From the NCBI GenBank assembly GCA_963772845.1, contig CAVYYW010000014.1:1364001-1428000 (forward strand): a stretch of 64,000 nt of DNA, given 5' to 3'. The position numbers were made by a program, and so were the translations under genes. Positions 17,224-26,201 of this stretch are shown here, in pieces (position 1 is the stretch's first letter; the number at the start of each line of letters is the position of its first letter). Origin of the DNA: CAVYYW01 sp963772845. GTDB taxonomy: Bacteria; Bacillota; Bacilli; Bacillales; Sporolactobacillaceae. The notes below the pieces were generated by a model, which was given only the letters and a program-made list of their open reading frames with translations, was not told the origin of the DNA and ran no database searches.

Positions 17224-18579
17224 TTAGGAATTGAGCAATTCTTCAATTAGGCCCGTATGATTGGTTAACTCTGCAAGCTGGATGATCTGATCTTTAACTC
17301 TTTGAAAATCAGCCGGATAAATGTTTTCTTTAACCAACCTCTGATACGTTTCTGCAGCAAAGTGCCAGAGCGCAGGATAATAACTTTCATCAAGGGTTCG
17401 TGCCAGCAAAATCACGGCATCGATCAATCTCGCTATAATGATCACGTTTCCCCTCGCATAATAACGGATCGTAGCAAAGCTTTCATTCAGGTAATAGCTG
17501 AAGTCCTCCTCCTGCAAAATGACACGGACCTTCTTGTTTTCATCAACAAGATAAGGCTCAAAGGTTGAAATATTAGATACAGCAAACAATAGTTCAGTAA
17601 TATTATATATCGTATGAATTGCTGTTTTTGGATCATCATTACCAAGGGATTTCAACACAATTTCCACCAATTTGTTGATCCCATATCCCAGATCCTGAAT
17701 TTCTGTCTGTTTATGCCCCAAAATAATAAGCGGACAATAGGCGGATTCATTGAACTCATTATTTTTTGTCCAATAAGTTAAAAGCGGCACGCCCTGAAGT
17801 ACAAACTCTCCCACTCTGTAGTGGATTGAAATAACAGCATCATCTTTAGCAGCTTTCTCAATCATATGAATATAATCGATAATCTGTATATACCCTGAGC
17901 GTTCAGATTTTATAGTTTTCCCTTCACTCTCGCTTCCGGCAAATTCAGGGGTCTCAAGTTCAGAAGCACGATAAGGCTGTAATTCTGTATTAATTGAATC
18001 AAAAATCATCCGTTCTGAAATTTTTCTCATATTCGTCGTAATATTATGAACCTGCATCCATGTGGAGATGTGATTTATAAAATAGATAAAGGCAAGAATA
18101 GTCAGAAGCGCCAGCAAGACAGTCGTAATTGGTATGACCGTATACATCTGGTGATTATTGCTTGTTACAAATAGAAAAACAGCCAGAACATAAATAAAGC
18201 TCCCTGTAAATATCCCTAATACATGCTGGGTGCGGTTATCTGCAACAAAGTTAAGAAGCATTCTTGGAGAAAATTGTCCGCTAAAAGTGGTCAGCACAAC
18301 TAAAATCGAGTTGAAGGTGAACGCAGTCAGTGTCAGAATCCCTCCGATTAATGCACTAATCAGGACACGGGTAACACTTGGTTTGTATAAGTACAGAGAC
18401 GGTAAATGTGCAGAAACATTTAAAAAGTTATCGATGAAAAGCGTTATGGCTGCAAGAAATAATGAGGCCAGTACATAAAGCAGGGGCATATACCAGAGGG
18501 TGGTTTTTAGTTCTGCCCGGCGCTGGCGTTTAGACATGTGGACATATTTAGTTAAATCTGTTGGGAAAATAAACCGCAT
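17224..18579 (-). CDS. DUF2254 family membrane protein
   Basis: About 451 residues: four membrane helices in the first 180 residues and a long soluble C-terminal half. The segments LGIFTGSFIYVLAVF and YHRVGEFV-like (HYRVGEFVLQGVPLLTYW) are typical of DUF2254. Start set at ATG 18579, 8 bases after AAAGGT; an upstream frame to 18636 only adds a Lys-rich stretch. The function of the family is unknown. Confidence 0.8.
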   Translation of the reverse strand: MRFIFPTDLTKYVHMSKRQRRAELKTTLWYMPLLYVLASLFLAAITLFIDNFLNVSAHLPSLYLYKPSVTRVLISALIGGILTLTAFTFNSILVVLTTFSGQFSPRMLLNFVADNRTQHVLGIFTGSFIYVLAVFLFVTSNNHQMYTVIPITTVLLALLTILAFIYFINHISTWMQVHNITTNMRKISERMIFDSINTELQPYRASELETPEFAGSESEGKTIKSERSGYIQIIDYIHMIEKAAKDDAVISIHYRVGEFVLQGVPLLTYWTKNNEFNESAYCPLIILGHKQTEIQDLGYGINKLVEIVLKSLGNDDPKTAIHTIYNITELLFAVSNISTFEPYLVDENKKVRVILQEEDFSYYLNESFATIRYYARGNVIIIARLIDAVILLARTLDESYYPALWHFAAETYQRLVKENIYPADFQRVKDQIIQLAELTNHTGLIEELLNS

Positions 18580-18732
18580 ACTGACCGACCTTTCTTTTTT
18601 TTGTATTATTTTCTTGTTCTTCCCCTTTTCTTTCATTGCTAAAAGTAAAAATGCAAACTTTATATGTTGCTTTTATGTGATATAGTTAGTATAGAAATTT
18701 CGGATATTTCTAACAAAAGGAGGTCTCATATA

Positions 18733-18918
18733 ATGGATATCGCTTCCATTTCAATGGGGATGAATCAGATCAAACTTCAAAATGATGTCAGCCTTGCACT
18801 AGCTAAGCAAGTGATGAACGTTTCCAAACAGCAAGGCAGCGGTTTACTGGAAATGCTGAATCAGCCCGCTGCAGCTCCACACCCCACTTCAGGTCACCTC
18901 ATTGATTTAAAAGGGTAA
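18733..18918 (+). CDS. yjfB: YjfB-family protein
   Basis: 61 residues starting MDIASISMGMNQIKLQNDVSLALAKQVM, the conserved face of YjfB-type putative motility proteins (FliS-sized amphipathic helix). AAAAGGAGG precedes the ATG by 9 bases. In B. subtilis yjfB is in the sigma-D motility group; I do not see a convincing sigma-D promoter here. Its role is unknown. Confidence 0.8.
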   Translation: MDIASISMGMNQIKLQNDVSLALAKQVMNVSKQQGSGLLEMLNQPAAAPHPTSGHLIDLKG

Positions 18919-19000
18919 CAATCATGACGAATTCGGACTTTATTTTTTAAATTTCCCACACATCGGTTGTCAGTATCAATAACTCTTCTTGTTTATTGCA

Positions 19001-19037
19001 TTAAAAAGCGTCCATCCCAGAGTGGGTGGACGCTTTT
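19001..19037 (-). terminator. Terminator of the HPY-repeat gene
   Basis: AAAGCGTCCA/TGGACGCTTT hairpin followed on the minus strand by TTTTTAA. Confidence 0.8.
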
Positions 19038-19042
19038 AAGTA

Positions 19043-19318
19043 TCATGATTGATAAGGCTGTGATTGGGAAACCGATTGATCCTGTTGAATGCCTCCTGAA
19101 CGGTACGGGTAGTAAGGATAATAAGGGTAGTATGGATAATACGGGTAATAATGTGGATGCGGATAGTATGGATGGTACGGATAATACGGGTGATACGGCC
19201 GATATGGATGATACGGATGGTACGGGTGGTACGGATGGTACGGCCGATGAGGAGATGGCCGGTCTTCAAACTGCTGAGGGGACCGATCCTCCCAGCCAAT
19301 TTGTCCGTTATTTTCCAT
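19043..19318 (-). CDS. HPY/YPY-repeat protein, likely spore-associated
   Basis: About 91 residues. Residues 20-70 are an almost pure repeat of Tyr-Pro-Tyr-His units (HPYHPYHPYRPYHPYYPYH and so on), flanked by polar ends. Start set at ATG 19318, 8 bases after AGGGAGG. It is divergent from the YjcZ gene at 19470, 151 bases away. Low-complexity Tyr/His/Pro proteins of this kind are frequent in spore coats and can be cross-linked through tyrosine; that role is inferred. The plus-strand ORFs over this region are shadows of the repeat. Confidence 0.7.
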   Translation of the reverse strand: MENNGQIGWEDRSPQQFEDRPSPHRPYHPYHPYHPYHPYRPYHPYYPYHPYYPHPHYYPYYPYYPYYPYYPYRSGGIQQDQSVSQSQPYQS

Positions 19319-19412
19319 TTTAGTTCCCTCCCTGGTCATTTATCATGATTAGTGTATTCATCCTCTGTTTATGCGCCACTCTGTTATTAGGAAAAAATAC
19401 TCATTAATCCGG

Positions 19413-19440
19413 ACAAATAACCATCTTTTCACATACAGTA
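19413..19440 (+). promoter_or_regulatory. Sigma-K-type promoter for the YjcZ gene
   Basis: AC at 19413, 17 bases, CATACAGTA at 19432-19440, 30 bases before the start codon. Confidence 0.65.
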
Positions 19441-19469
19441 TATAGACTGAAAGAAAGGATGGTGAAGAT

Positions 19470-19589
19470 ATGTACTTCACTGACGGCGGGTGCGGTCCTG
19501 CAACCAGCGGTTTTGCCGGAGGAAGCTTTGCTTTGCTTGTTGTTTTGTTCATCTTGCTAATTATTATCGGGGCAGCATATATTTATTAA
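19470..19589 (+). CDS. YjcZ-family small sporulation protein (copy 2)
   Basis: 39 residues: MYFTDGGCGPATSGFAGG, then helix SFALLVVLFILLIIIGAAY, ending IY. Same layout as the copies at 12851 and 27461. AAAGGATGG lies upstream of the ATG and a sigma-K-type promoter precedes it. Strong terminator follows. Likely a late mother-cell product. Confidence 0.87.
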   Translation: MYFTDGGCGPATSGFAGGSFALLVVLFILLIIIGAAYIY

Positions 19590-19611
19590 AATAGAGAGTG
19601 TACAAAAAAAG

Positions 19612-19652
19612 GAGGATGCCAGCATTGCACTGATGGCATCCTCTTTTCTTTT
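19612..19652 (+). terminator. Terminator of the YjcZ gene
   Basis: GAGGATGCCA/TGGCATCCTC hairpin followed by TTTTCTTTTC. Confidence 0.9.
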
Positions 19653-19719
19653 CAAATACATAAAAAAACAGAGTAAAAATCAGATTCATTTAACTTTTGG
19701 CTTTTAAGTGGGCTCTAAC

Positions 19720-20045
19720 CACCGCTTTTGGTTCCACTTTTTTGGATTTTGACGCTTTTTTTGTCCTCCAACACCGCTTTGGATTCCATTTTTTCGAGAT
19801 TGACGCTTTTTTGTCCTCCAACACCGCTTTGGATTCCACTTTTTCGAGATTTTGACGTTTTTTTGTCCTCCAACACCGCTTTGGATTCCACTTTTTCGGG
19901 ATTTAGCGTTTTTTTGTCCTCTAACACCTCTTTTGATTCCCCTATTTCGGATTTTAACGCTTTGAGGGAATCAAAAACCTCTTTTAAATCGCCAATTCCG
20001 AATTTTGACGTTTTTTTGTCCACCAACGACTGTTTGGATATCTCT
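19720..20045 (-). repeat. Tandem repeat, about 51-bp unit, downstream of the chemotaxis receptor
   Basis: About six units, each a T-run plus GTCCTCCAACACCGCTTTGG, then ATTCCACTTTTTCGAGATT and TTGACG (plus strand). The three central units are nearly identical; outer ones decay. One minus-strand frame (19715-20026) reads as VESKAVLEDKKTSKS-like repeats, but unit lengths are not all multiples of three, so the frame slips and coding is doubtful. Degraded units of the same family occur at 34900-35065. Confidence 0.75.
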
Positions 20046-20106
20046 TTGCGAAAACAGCGAACTATGCGAGAGCCCGTAAGACGAGCGTCTTTTCAATCAG
20101 GCTTGC

Positions 20107-20126
20107 GGTTCACCCGCGAGTGAACC
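20107..20126. repeat. Perfect hairpin after the chemotaxis receptor gene
   Basis: GGTTCAC/GTGAACC with a six-base loop, 32 bases after the receptor stop codon on the minus strand. No T-tract follows, so a classical terminator is not supported. It lies inside a wider inverted repeat TCCAAA(A)CAGTC (near 20028 and 20143). Confidence 0.5.
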
Positions 20127-20157
20127 TAATTCAGTTTCAAATCCAAAACAGTCCTCT

Positions 20158-21864
20158 TTAGATATTAAACTGTTTTGTCATTGTTTCCAGACCTTTGGCA
20201 ACCTCGGAAAGCTTACTTGAATCAACGGACACTTCGTCAATAGTGGCGTGAATCTTATCAATAGAACCCGCAGCAAAATTAACGCTTGCGTTTGCCTCTT
20301 CTGAAACCGCAGCAATAGTTTCAATAAAGCCATTAATTTTTTTTGCCTCTTCATTTATGTGAAACAAATGCTTGCTCATTCCATTTATTTTTTCATCAAC
20401 TTCTGTAATGCTCGATTTTATTATTTTGAAATTATTTCCGGTCTCTTTTATTTGGTCAACGCCTTTTTCAACATGATGATGCCCGTTTTTTAGCGTCTCG
20501 CTAACGTTCTCCGTTTCCGTTTGAATGCCGTTTACTATTAAAGATATTTTTTTCAAAGAGCCTGCTGTCCCTTCTGCTAACGCTCGTATTTCTGAAGCGA
20601 CTACCGCAAATCCTTCGCCTTCCGTTCCTGCCCTCGCTGCTTCTATTGTGGCATTTAATGCTAAAAGATTCGTTTGTTTCGCAATCCCGTTGATCAAATC
20701 TGTCAGCTGAGAAATTTCCTCTACCCCTTTTTTTAGTGCCGTTACTTTTTCAACAGAATCACTGAATGTATCATAGATAATCGCCATATCCTTCACAGAT
20801 TGATCAATGTACGACTGTCCTAAATTTGTTGCTTCCATAACAGATAAAGATAATTTTTGAATGAATGCTGCTTCTTGTGATTCATTCATAATCGTTTGTT
20901 TGAATTGATTGGTCAGGTTTGCTGTTTTTATTGCACTTCCTGATTGCTGGTCCATCCCCGCTGAAAGCTCATTCATAGTCGCTGCAATTTCCCGGTTTCC
21001 GCTAACAATTTCTTTAGTAGATTCCGTTAAATGCATCGTGTAGCCATTTACCGTTTGGGAGGCTTTCGTAATTCCTTCAACCATATGTATCAAATTCAAA
21101 TTCATTCGATTTAATGATCTGGAAAGCCTGGCAAGCTCATCTCCGCCATTTTCGTCTAAACTCACCTTGTTTAATTCACCAGAGGCTATGTATTCCGTGG
21201 CGATTAACATCTTTTCAAATGTTTTTTTCATCATCCGGTTGATCAGCAACGTTATTCCGATGCTGAATAGGATAGCAGCAATTATAGATATAAGAAGGAC
21301 AACAGAAGTTTTTGCAATCTGATTTTTTGCGGCAGCCACAGAATCTGCACGTTCTTTATTTACCGTCGTACGCAGCTGGTCGAGCAGTTGAACGGTCTCT
21401 GTTCTTAACTTACTTTCTTCCATTCTAATGCTTGCCGCTTCAGTATTTTTGTTAAAAAGAATGGCTGGCATTAAATCATTTTGAAAAAGATTATAGATCT
21501 TGGAATCATTTTGAACAATTTTATGATACAAACTTTTTTGTTTAGCCGTGATCATATTTGGTGCTATTTTCTTTTCTAACAGATTTATTTGCCGCTGGTC
21601 TGCACGAAATGCCTGGACAGTTGAATCCTGAGGGTTGTTGATGTAGTCAGCAACGTGGATATCTTTCGATCGGTAGAGTGAACCAATTTCAGAGATATCT
21701 ATCGCCTGGGACCCTTTCTCAGCCATCGTATTTATATTTTCCTTTGTAGTAACAAGAAAATAATCACTTAACGATGCGGCAATAATAAAGAGGACAATCA
21801 CACCCGCTAAATTCACACTATATTTTTCACCGATTTTAAGGTTTCTCCATAAAAAGCGTTTCAT
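20158..21864 (-). CDS. Methyl-accepting chemotaxis protein
   Basis: 568 residues. Helix 1 (about 17-38), an all-helical periplasm-type sensor region of about 140 residues (four-helix bundle), helix 2 (about 185-205), a HAMP domain, and a long cytoplasmic coiled coil with the signalling tip GIAKQTNLLALNATIEAARAG. Start at ATG 21864, 8 bases after GGAGG. It transmits ligand binding to CheA/CheW; the ligand is unknown. Lone gene, not in a chemotaxis operon. Confidence 0.92.
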   Translation of the reverse strand: MKRFLWRNLKIGEKYSVNLAGVIVLFIIAASLSDYFLVTTKENINTMAEKGSQAIDISEIGSLYRSKDIHVADYINNPQDSTVQAFRADQRQINLLEKKIAPNMITAKQKSLYHKIVQNDSKIYNLFQNDLMPAILFNKNTEAASIRMEESKLRTETVQLLDQLRTTVNKERADSVAAAKNQIAKTSVVLLISIIAAILFSIGITLLINRMMKKTFEKMLIATEYIASGELNKVSLDENGGDELARLSRSLNRMNLNLIHMVEGITKASQTVNGYTMHLTESTKEIVSGNREIAATMNELSAGMDQQSGSAIKTANLTNQFKQTIMNESQEAAFIQKLSLSVMEATNLGQSYIDQSVKDMAIIYDTFSDSVEKVTALKKGVEEISQLTDLINGIAKQTNLLALNATIEAARAGTEGEGFAVVASEIRALAEGTAGSLKKISLIVNGIQTETENVSETLKNGHHHVEKGVDQIKETGNNFKIIKSSITEVDEKINGMSKHLFHINEEAKKINGFIETIAAVSEEANASVNFAAGSIDKIHATIDEVSVDSSKLSEVAKGLETMTKQFNI

Positions 21865-22009
21865 TATATTTACCTCCAAATGATCTAGTCATATATTACT
21901 ATCTCTTTTAAATATTTAGTTACAAAGTGAATTTCATTAATTTATTGTAAAAAATCATTTCTCGGGAAGAATAAAGGTCATAAATCCTTTTACAGAGGAG
22001 TCAGATCGT

Positions 22010-22870
22010 ATGCACACAATGTGGAAAGGTTCAATCAGTTTTGGCTTGGTTAATATACCGGTTAAGCTTTATGCTGCTACGGAAGATAAAAGCATTAAAA
22101 TGACCATGCTTCATAAGACATGCGGGTCACCGATCAAATACGCAAAGGTCTGTCCGGATTGTGATAAGGAAGTTACTCCTGAAGAAATCATTAAAGCTTA
22201 TGAGTATGAGCCGGGGCAGTTTGTTCCGATTGAAAAGGAAGAGCTTGATTCTCTTAAAGAGCAGACCATTAAAGCGATTGAAATTCTCGATTTTGTCCAT
22301 CTGAACGATATCGATCCTATTTACTTTAATAAGTCCTATTTCATTGGTCCAAACGAAGCTGGGACAAAGGCCTTTTCTTTATTAAAAAAGGCATTAAGTG
22401 ACACGAAGAAAATCGGAATGGCCAGGATCCTGCTACATTCAAAAGAGCACCTTGGAGTGGTGAGGGTCTATGACAAAGGACTGCTGCTTGAAACAATTCA
22501 TTACCCTGATGAAGTCAGGGACATCGACTTTGTACCGGGAATCGACCAGTTAACCGATGTTAATCCTAAAGAACTGAAGACCGCTGTTCAGCTGATTGAG
22601 CAGCTAACTACTGAATTTAAGCCGGAAAATTACGCAGATAACTATCGGAAAGCATTGTATAATCTTATTCAAAAGAAAATTTCAGGAACCGCCGTCAAGC
22701 AGCCTAAAAAAGTGAAGAAGCAGGAAAACGCTGTAGATTTGCTTTCAGCTTTGCAAGCAAGCTTGGAAGAATCCAAACCAAAGCCACCTAAAAGCACGAA
22801 AAAGAAAAAAGCAGCAACAAAACCAGCTGCAAAAACGAAAAAAACCGCCTCACAGAAGGCAGCTAAGTGA
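22010..22870 (+). CDS. ku: Ku protein, non-homologous end joining
   Basis: 286 residues. The Ku core starts MWKGSISFGLVNIPVKLYAAT. A zinc-binding group is visible (His35, Cys38, Cys48, Cys51), as in many Firmicute Ku proteins. The last 50 residues are a Lys/Ala-rich tail (PKSTKKKKAATK), typical of bacterial Ku DNA-binding extensions. It binds broken DNA ends as a dimer and recruits LigD. First gene of ku-ligD(lig)-ligD(pol); the next gene starts within its stop codon. Confidence 0.95.
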   Translation: MHTMWKGSISFGLVNIPVKLYAATEDKSIKMTMLHKTCGSPIKYAKVCPDCDKEVTPEEIIKAYEYEPGQFVPIEKEELDSLKEQTIKAIEILDFVHLNDIDPIYFNKSYFIGPNEAGTKAFSLLKKALSDTKKIGMARILLHSKEHLGVVRVYDKGLLLETIHYPDEVRDIDFVPGIDQLTDVNPKELKTAVQLIEQLTTEFKPENYADNYRKALYNLIQKKISGTAVKQPKKVKKQENAVDLLSALQASLEESKPKPPKSTKKKKAATKPAAKTKKTASQKAAK

Positions 22871-23829
22871 GTTCTTTTATCTACCCGGTTAAACCGATGC
22901 TGCCTACATTGTCAGAGAACGCACCTACTGAAAACACATGGCTTTATGAGCCAAAATATGATGGATACCGCGTTCAGTTGATTTGGTCAGCGGATCAACC
23001 TCCTCGTTTATTCAGCCGGGGATTAAAAGATCTTACAATATGTTTTCCGGAAATTGTTCGGTATGCTAAAGAAAACGAGGCTATTTTTGCTCCGTTTTTT
23101 CCTTTGGCACTTGATGGGGAACTCTGCGTGATCAATCAACCGTATAAAGCTTCATTCAGTGCTATACAAAAAAGAGGAAAGACTCAAAATAAGCGTTCCA
23201 TTGACCGCCTGTCACGTGAAATGCCCGGCGTCTTTATTGGATTTGATGTTCTTTACTCAAAAAAATGCACACAGGGATTTTCATATCTGAAACGGCGAAG
23301 TATATTGGATGCCCTTATTCAACAAACGATTCACTTTCATTGCCAGTTTGACAGATGTGCAATTGTTAAAACAGAAACCTTCAAAAACCCGCATGTTCTA
23401 TGGAACGAAATTAAAAAATATAACGGTGAAGGCATTGTAGCTAAGAAAACAGACAGCGTATGGACCGCGGGGAAAAGAACAGAGGAATGGTTGAAAATAA
23501 AAAATCCACAATCGGGTGTTTTTATTTTATCAGGGCTAAACAGAAATAATGGTTATTTTCATGTCAGTCTATTAAAAGATGGGGATCTTTGTGAAGCAGG
23601 CTCCTTTTCTCATGGTTTACAGAGTAAAGAACGTGAAGCACTGCATGAAGTCATCGTATCAAATCAAATACTGAAAACATCAGATATGATATATATCAAG
23701 CCTGGTATCTGTGTAGAGCTAACATACCTTGAATGGTCGCATAATAAATTGAGGCATCCGAGATTTAAAGACTTTCGCTTAGACGTCCAGTGGGAGGCAT
23801 GTACATGGGAGAGCAGCCGTCAGTTATAA
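22867..23829 (+). CDS. ligD: LigD ligase domain (ATP-dependent DNA ligase)
   Basis: 320 residues; motif I is EPKYDGYR with the adenylated Lys30, and later motifs (ALDGELCV, FIGFDVLY, EGIVAKK, WLKIKN) are in order. It corresponds to the N-terminal ligase half of Bacillus LigD (about 610 residues in one chain). It starts at GTG overlapping the ku stop (GTGA) and ends 25-40 bases inside the polymerase ORF, in another frame. Seals breaks in non-homologous end joining. Confidence 0.92.
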   Translation: MSSFIYPVKPMLPTLSENAPTENTWLYEPKYDGYRVQLIWSADQPPRLFSRGLKDLTICFPEIVRYAKENEAIFAPFFPLALDGELCVINQPYKASFSAIQKRGKTQNKRSIDRLSREMPGVFIGFDVLYSKKCTQGFSYLKRRSILDALIQQTIHFHCQFDRCAIVKTETFKNPHVLWNEIKKYNGEGIVAKKTDSVWTAGKRTEEWLKIKNPQSGVFILSGLNRNNGYFHVSLLKDGDLCEAGSFSHGLQSKEREALHEVIVSNQILKTSDMIYIKPGICVELTYLEWSHNKLRHPRFKDFRLDVQWEACTWESSRQL

Positions 23830-24719
23830 AAATAAACAGTCATACCCTTTCACTGACGCACTTACAAAAACTCGTCTGGCCAGATCAAGGGCTAACAAAG
23901 GCTGGCTATTTAAAATACCTGCAAAGTGCTGCTCCGTTAATGCTTCCCTTCCTTAAAGAGCGTGCGCTCACTGTTATTCGCTTTCCAGGTGGGATAAACG
24001 CCCCCTCTTTTTTTCAAAAAAACTGCCCGGATTACGCTCCCGCTTTTATAAAAAAGCATCAGCAGAACGATCGTATTTATATCGTCTGTTCAAATCTCCA
24101 GACACTTATTTGGCTTGGAAATCAGCTCGCTATTGAGTTTCATGTCCCCTTCCAGACGATTGAAAAATCCGGTCCATCCGAAATTGTCTTTGATCTGGAT
24201 CCTCCATCCCGTGATGCGTTTGATTTATCCGTAAGAGCGGCTCAATTGATTAAAGAGCTGCTCGATAAGCTTCACCTTCATTCATTTATTAAAACATCTG
24301 GTAATAAAGGACTGCAGGTTTATATTCCCCTCCCTTACCGTCCTTTTTCCTATCATGAAACGCGAATCTTCACATCATTTGCTGCCAGTTACTTAGTTGA
24401 TAAAGAACCGAGTCTATTTACAACTGAACGACTTAAAAAAAACAGGGGCGGGAAGCTATATCTCGATATTGTCCAACATGCTGAAGGAAAAACACTAATC
24501 GCTCCTTATTCGCCTCGTGGAAATAAGGAGGCTTTAGTTTCCACCCCTTTAAATTGGAATGAAGTCGGACCGTTACTAAGACCCGAAGCGTTTTCGATTG
24601 AAACAGTTCCTGCACGAATCATTAAATATGGAAATCCATTTGATAACTATTTTAAGGTGAAAAAGAACCAGCCGTTCTCAACGATATTAAATGAGCTGAA
24701 GAAGGAAAAGAAAAGGTAA
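23805..24719 (+). CDS. ligD: LigD polymerase/primase domain
   Basis: 305 residues of the archaeo-eukaryotic primase type LigD PolDom. The catalytic pair is FDLDPP (Asp130, Asp132) and the nucleotide-binding loop is SGNKGLQVY, with Gln where many homologues have His. Start at ATG 23805 with GGGAGG 7 bases upstream (ATG 23799 also possible); overlaps the ligase ORF by 25 bases. In B. subtilis both domains are one protein. Either a true split with translational coupling, or one base lost near the GGG at 23807-23809, which would join the frames. Confidence 0.9.
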   Translation: MGEQPSVIKINSHTLSLTHLQKLVWPDQGLTKAGYLKYLQSAAPLMLPFLKERALTVIRFPGGINAPSFFQKNCPDYAPAFIKKHQQNDRIYIVCSNLQTLIWLGNQLAIEFHVPFQTIEKSGPSEIVFDLDPPSRDAFDLSVRAAQLIKELLDKLHLHSFIKTSGNKGLQVYIPLPYRPFSYHETRIFTSFAASYLVDKEPSLFTTERLKKNRGGKLYLDIVQHAEGKTLIAPYSPRGNKEALVSTPLNWNEVGPLLRPEAFSIETVPARIIKYGNPFDNYFKVKKNQPFSTILNELKKEKKR

Positions 24720-24814
24720 AAGGATGTCTATTGCGTGCGAATAAAAAGAATAAAATCCCCCATAATACGCACTTGGAATAGCGAGAACTTTCCGTCCCTC
24801 GTCCCTCTAAGTAG

Positions 24815-24863
24815 CAAAAAAGCGTGTCGACACGATTCTGCTTTGAGAACATGTTGACACGCT
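24815..24863 (-). terminator. Terminator of yrhK
   Basis: AGCGTGTC/GACACGCT stem (with ACA/TGT extension) followed on the minus strand by a T6 run. Confidence 0.75.
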
Positions 24864-24897
24864 ATCTAAAAAATGACTTTTTCAATTAATGCAGAGG

Positions 24898-25179
24898 CTA
24901 TTCTTGAGCTTGTTTTTTCAGATGCCGGCGAAGGTGAAAATCATGCACCAGCCTGATGACCGGCCTAATCAGCATTTCAAAGCTTCCAATTACAAACAGC
25001 CAGACACCTGCCGTTTTCGTTGACTCTGAGAAAAACATAAAGCTTCCAATCAGAAACCAAATACCAATCAAAATATCATTTACGGTATAGAGAACCTTAT
25101 AGCCTTTTTTAAAAAAGAGATCATAGCTGCCCATATGCAAGCTTATATTATCTTCTTTGTAGTGATCTTGGTTTTGCAA
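24898..25179 (-). CDS. yrhK: YrhK-like membrane protein
   Basis: 93 residues with the YrhK domain: FKKGYKVLYTVNDILIGIWFLIGS, a second helix GVWLFVIGSFEMLIRPVIRL, and a basic tail. Two membrane helices. Single gene on the minus strand with its own terminator. Function unknown. Confidence 0.8.
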   Translation of the reverse strand: MQNQDHYKEDNISLHMGSYDLFFKKGYKVLYTVNDILIGIWFLIGSFMFFSESTKTAGVWLFVIGSFEMLIRPVIRLVHDFHLRRHLKKQAQE

Positions 25180-25257
25180 TTCCAGCCCCCCGGATCTTTA
25201 TAGTTGTCTATATAATTATTTTCCCGGGAAAAGCCATTTGGTAAACATCGAATATCA

Positions 25258-26040
25258 TTACAAATTAATGAGCTCCGCGTGTTCTTTTCTCAGAATATAT
25301 TTGATTGCTTCCTTTAAAGAGAAAAAAGTTGTGTAGTTAAAAGCCTGCTCGGTTTTGACCATTTGATAGCTAAGCTTCGGACTAATCCCGACTATGACAC
25401 ATTCTGTTCCCATTAAACGCAAACAGCTGCCGATTTTATTAATTTGAACATTTAATCCACCAGTCAGCTCAGTTACCTGGCTCAGATCCAGCAGGACATA
25501 GTTCCCTTCTCTTTTTGAACACTCATCAAGCAGCCTTGATAAAATTGTTTCAAAGCGGTCTTGGCTGATATCCCCAATCAAAGGAACTGCCATAATGTTA
25601 TCCCAGATATGAAGCATAGGAACGGATAATTGCTGAATCAGTTGCTCTTTCCGCTCATCCTCCTGGGCTTTGGTGGTAACATCAAGCAAAAGAACAATAT
25701 ATCCCGCAATGTCATTTTCGCTATTTTTAATGGGGTTAATAACAATATCAGCAATGTATTCATTTTTTATGGAAATTCTTTTTTTATGAGAGCGTTTTAA
25801 ATTTTTCATGAGACGCTGCTGATAGGAAGGGATCGCGTGGAATTCATCCATTTTCTTTCCAAGAAAATCATTTGCTTCTTCCAAATCATAAAGTGGAGCC
25901 AGCCGGGATAATAATTTAATGGCTGAACCGTTAACCCAGACAATATTAAAGTCTTTATCCGAAACAATAACGTTTTCACCAATCGTATTTAACAGTTCTT
26001 CAGAGGTAATATTAGCTGGCAATATCCCATGAGACTTCAT
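25258..26040 (-). CDS. PAS-STAS sensor protein (RsbR-like)
   Basis: 260 residues: an N-terminal PAS domain (about 20-130; ENVIVSDKDFNIVWVNGSA), then a STAS domain (about 145-255; VLLDLSQVTELTGG...LRLMGTECVIVGISPK). This layout resembles RsbR paralogues and YtvA, which feed signals to the sigma-B stressosome, but the PAS lacks the LOV cysteine motif NCRFLQ. Where RsbR has its phosphorylated Thr171 this protein appears to have Gly. Role as a stress sensor is inferred. A related protein is encoded at 29281. Confidence 0.8.
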   Translation of the reverse strand: MKSHGILPANITSEELLNTIGENVIVSDKDFNIVWVNGSAIKLLSRLAPLYDLEEANDFLGKKMDEFHAIPSYQQRLMKNLKRSHKKRISIKNEYIADIVINPIKNSENDIAGYIVLLLDVTTKAQEDERKEQLIQQLSVPMLHIWDNIMAVPLIGDISQDRFETILSRLLDECSKREGNYVLLDLSQVTELTGGLNVQINKIGSCLRLMGTECVIVGISPKLSYQMVKTEQAFNYTTFFSLKEAIKYILRKEHAELINL

Positions 26041-26159
26041 CTGGCCACCTTCTTTTAAGTAAATTATATTTTGTCTGTCTTTCTTTAACTATAATTGAGA
26101 ACTCACGGAAATAAAAGTCTTAATAATCAAACAAATTATTTTTTAAACGTATATTTTGC

Positions 26160-26189
26160 AAAAAATGAAGACACCCAAGCTCAGGTGCC
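26160..26189 (-). terminator. Possible terminator of the zinc-ribbon gene
   Basis: Short hairpin GGCACC/GGGTGTC (one G-U pair) followed on the minus strand by TTCATTTTTT. Confidence 0.45.
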
Positions 26190-26201
26190 ACCACAAAGTA
26201 A

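Noticed and set aside
19036..19348. Three further ORFs over the HPY repeat
   Set aside because: They are frame-shadows of the low-complexity repeat (IRIIHTIR, DNTGDTADMDD types) without ribosome sites.
19715..20026. 103-residue ORF with DKKTSKS/ESKAVLE repeats
   Set aside because: It lies wholly in the ~51-bp tandem repeat, units are not all multiples of three, and there is no ribosome site; kept as a repeat instead.
21880..22009. Sigma-G promoter for ku-ligD
   Set aside because: I looked for TGAATA-N17-CATACTA and found no match with good spacing, although forespore control is known in B. subtilis.
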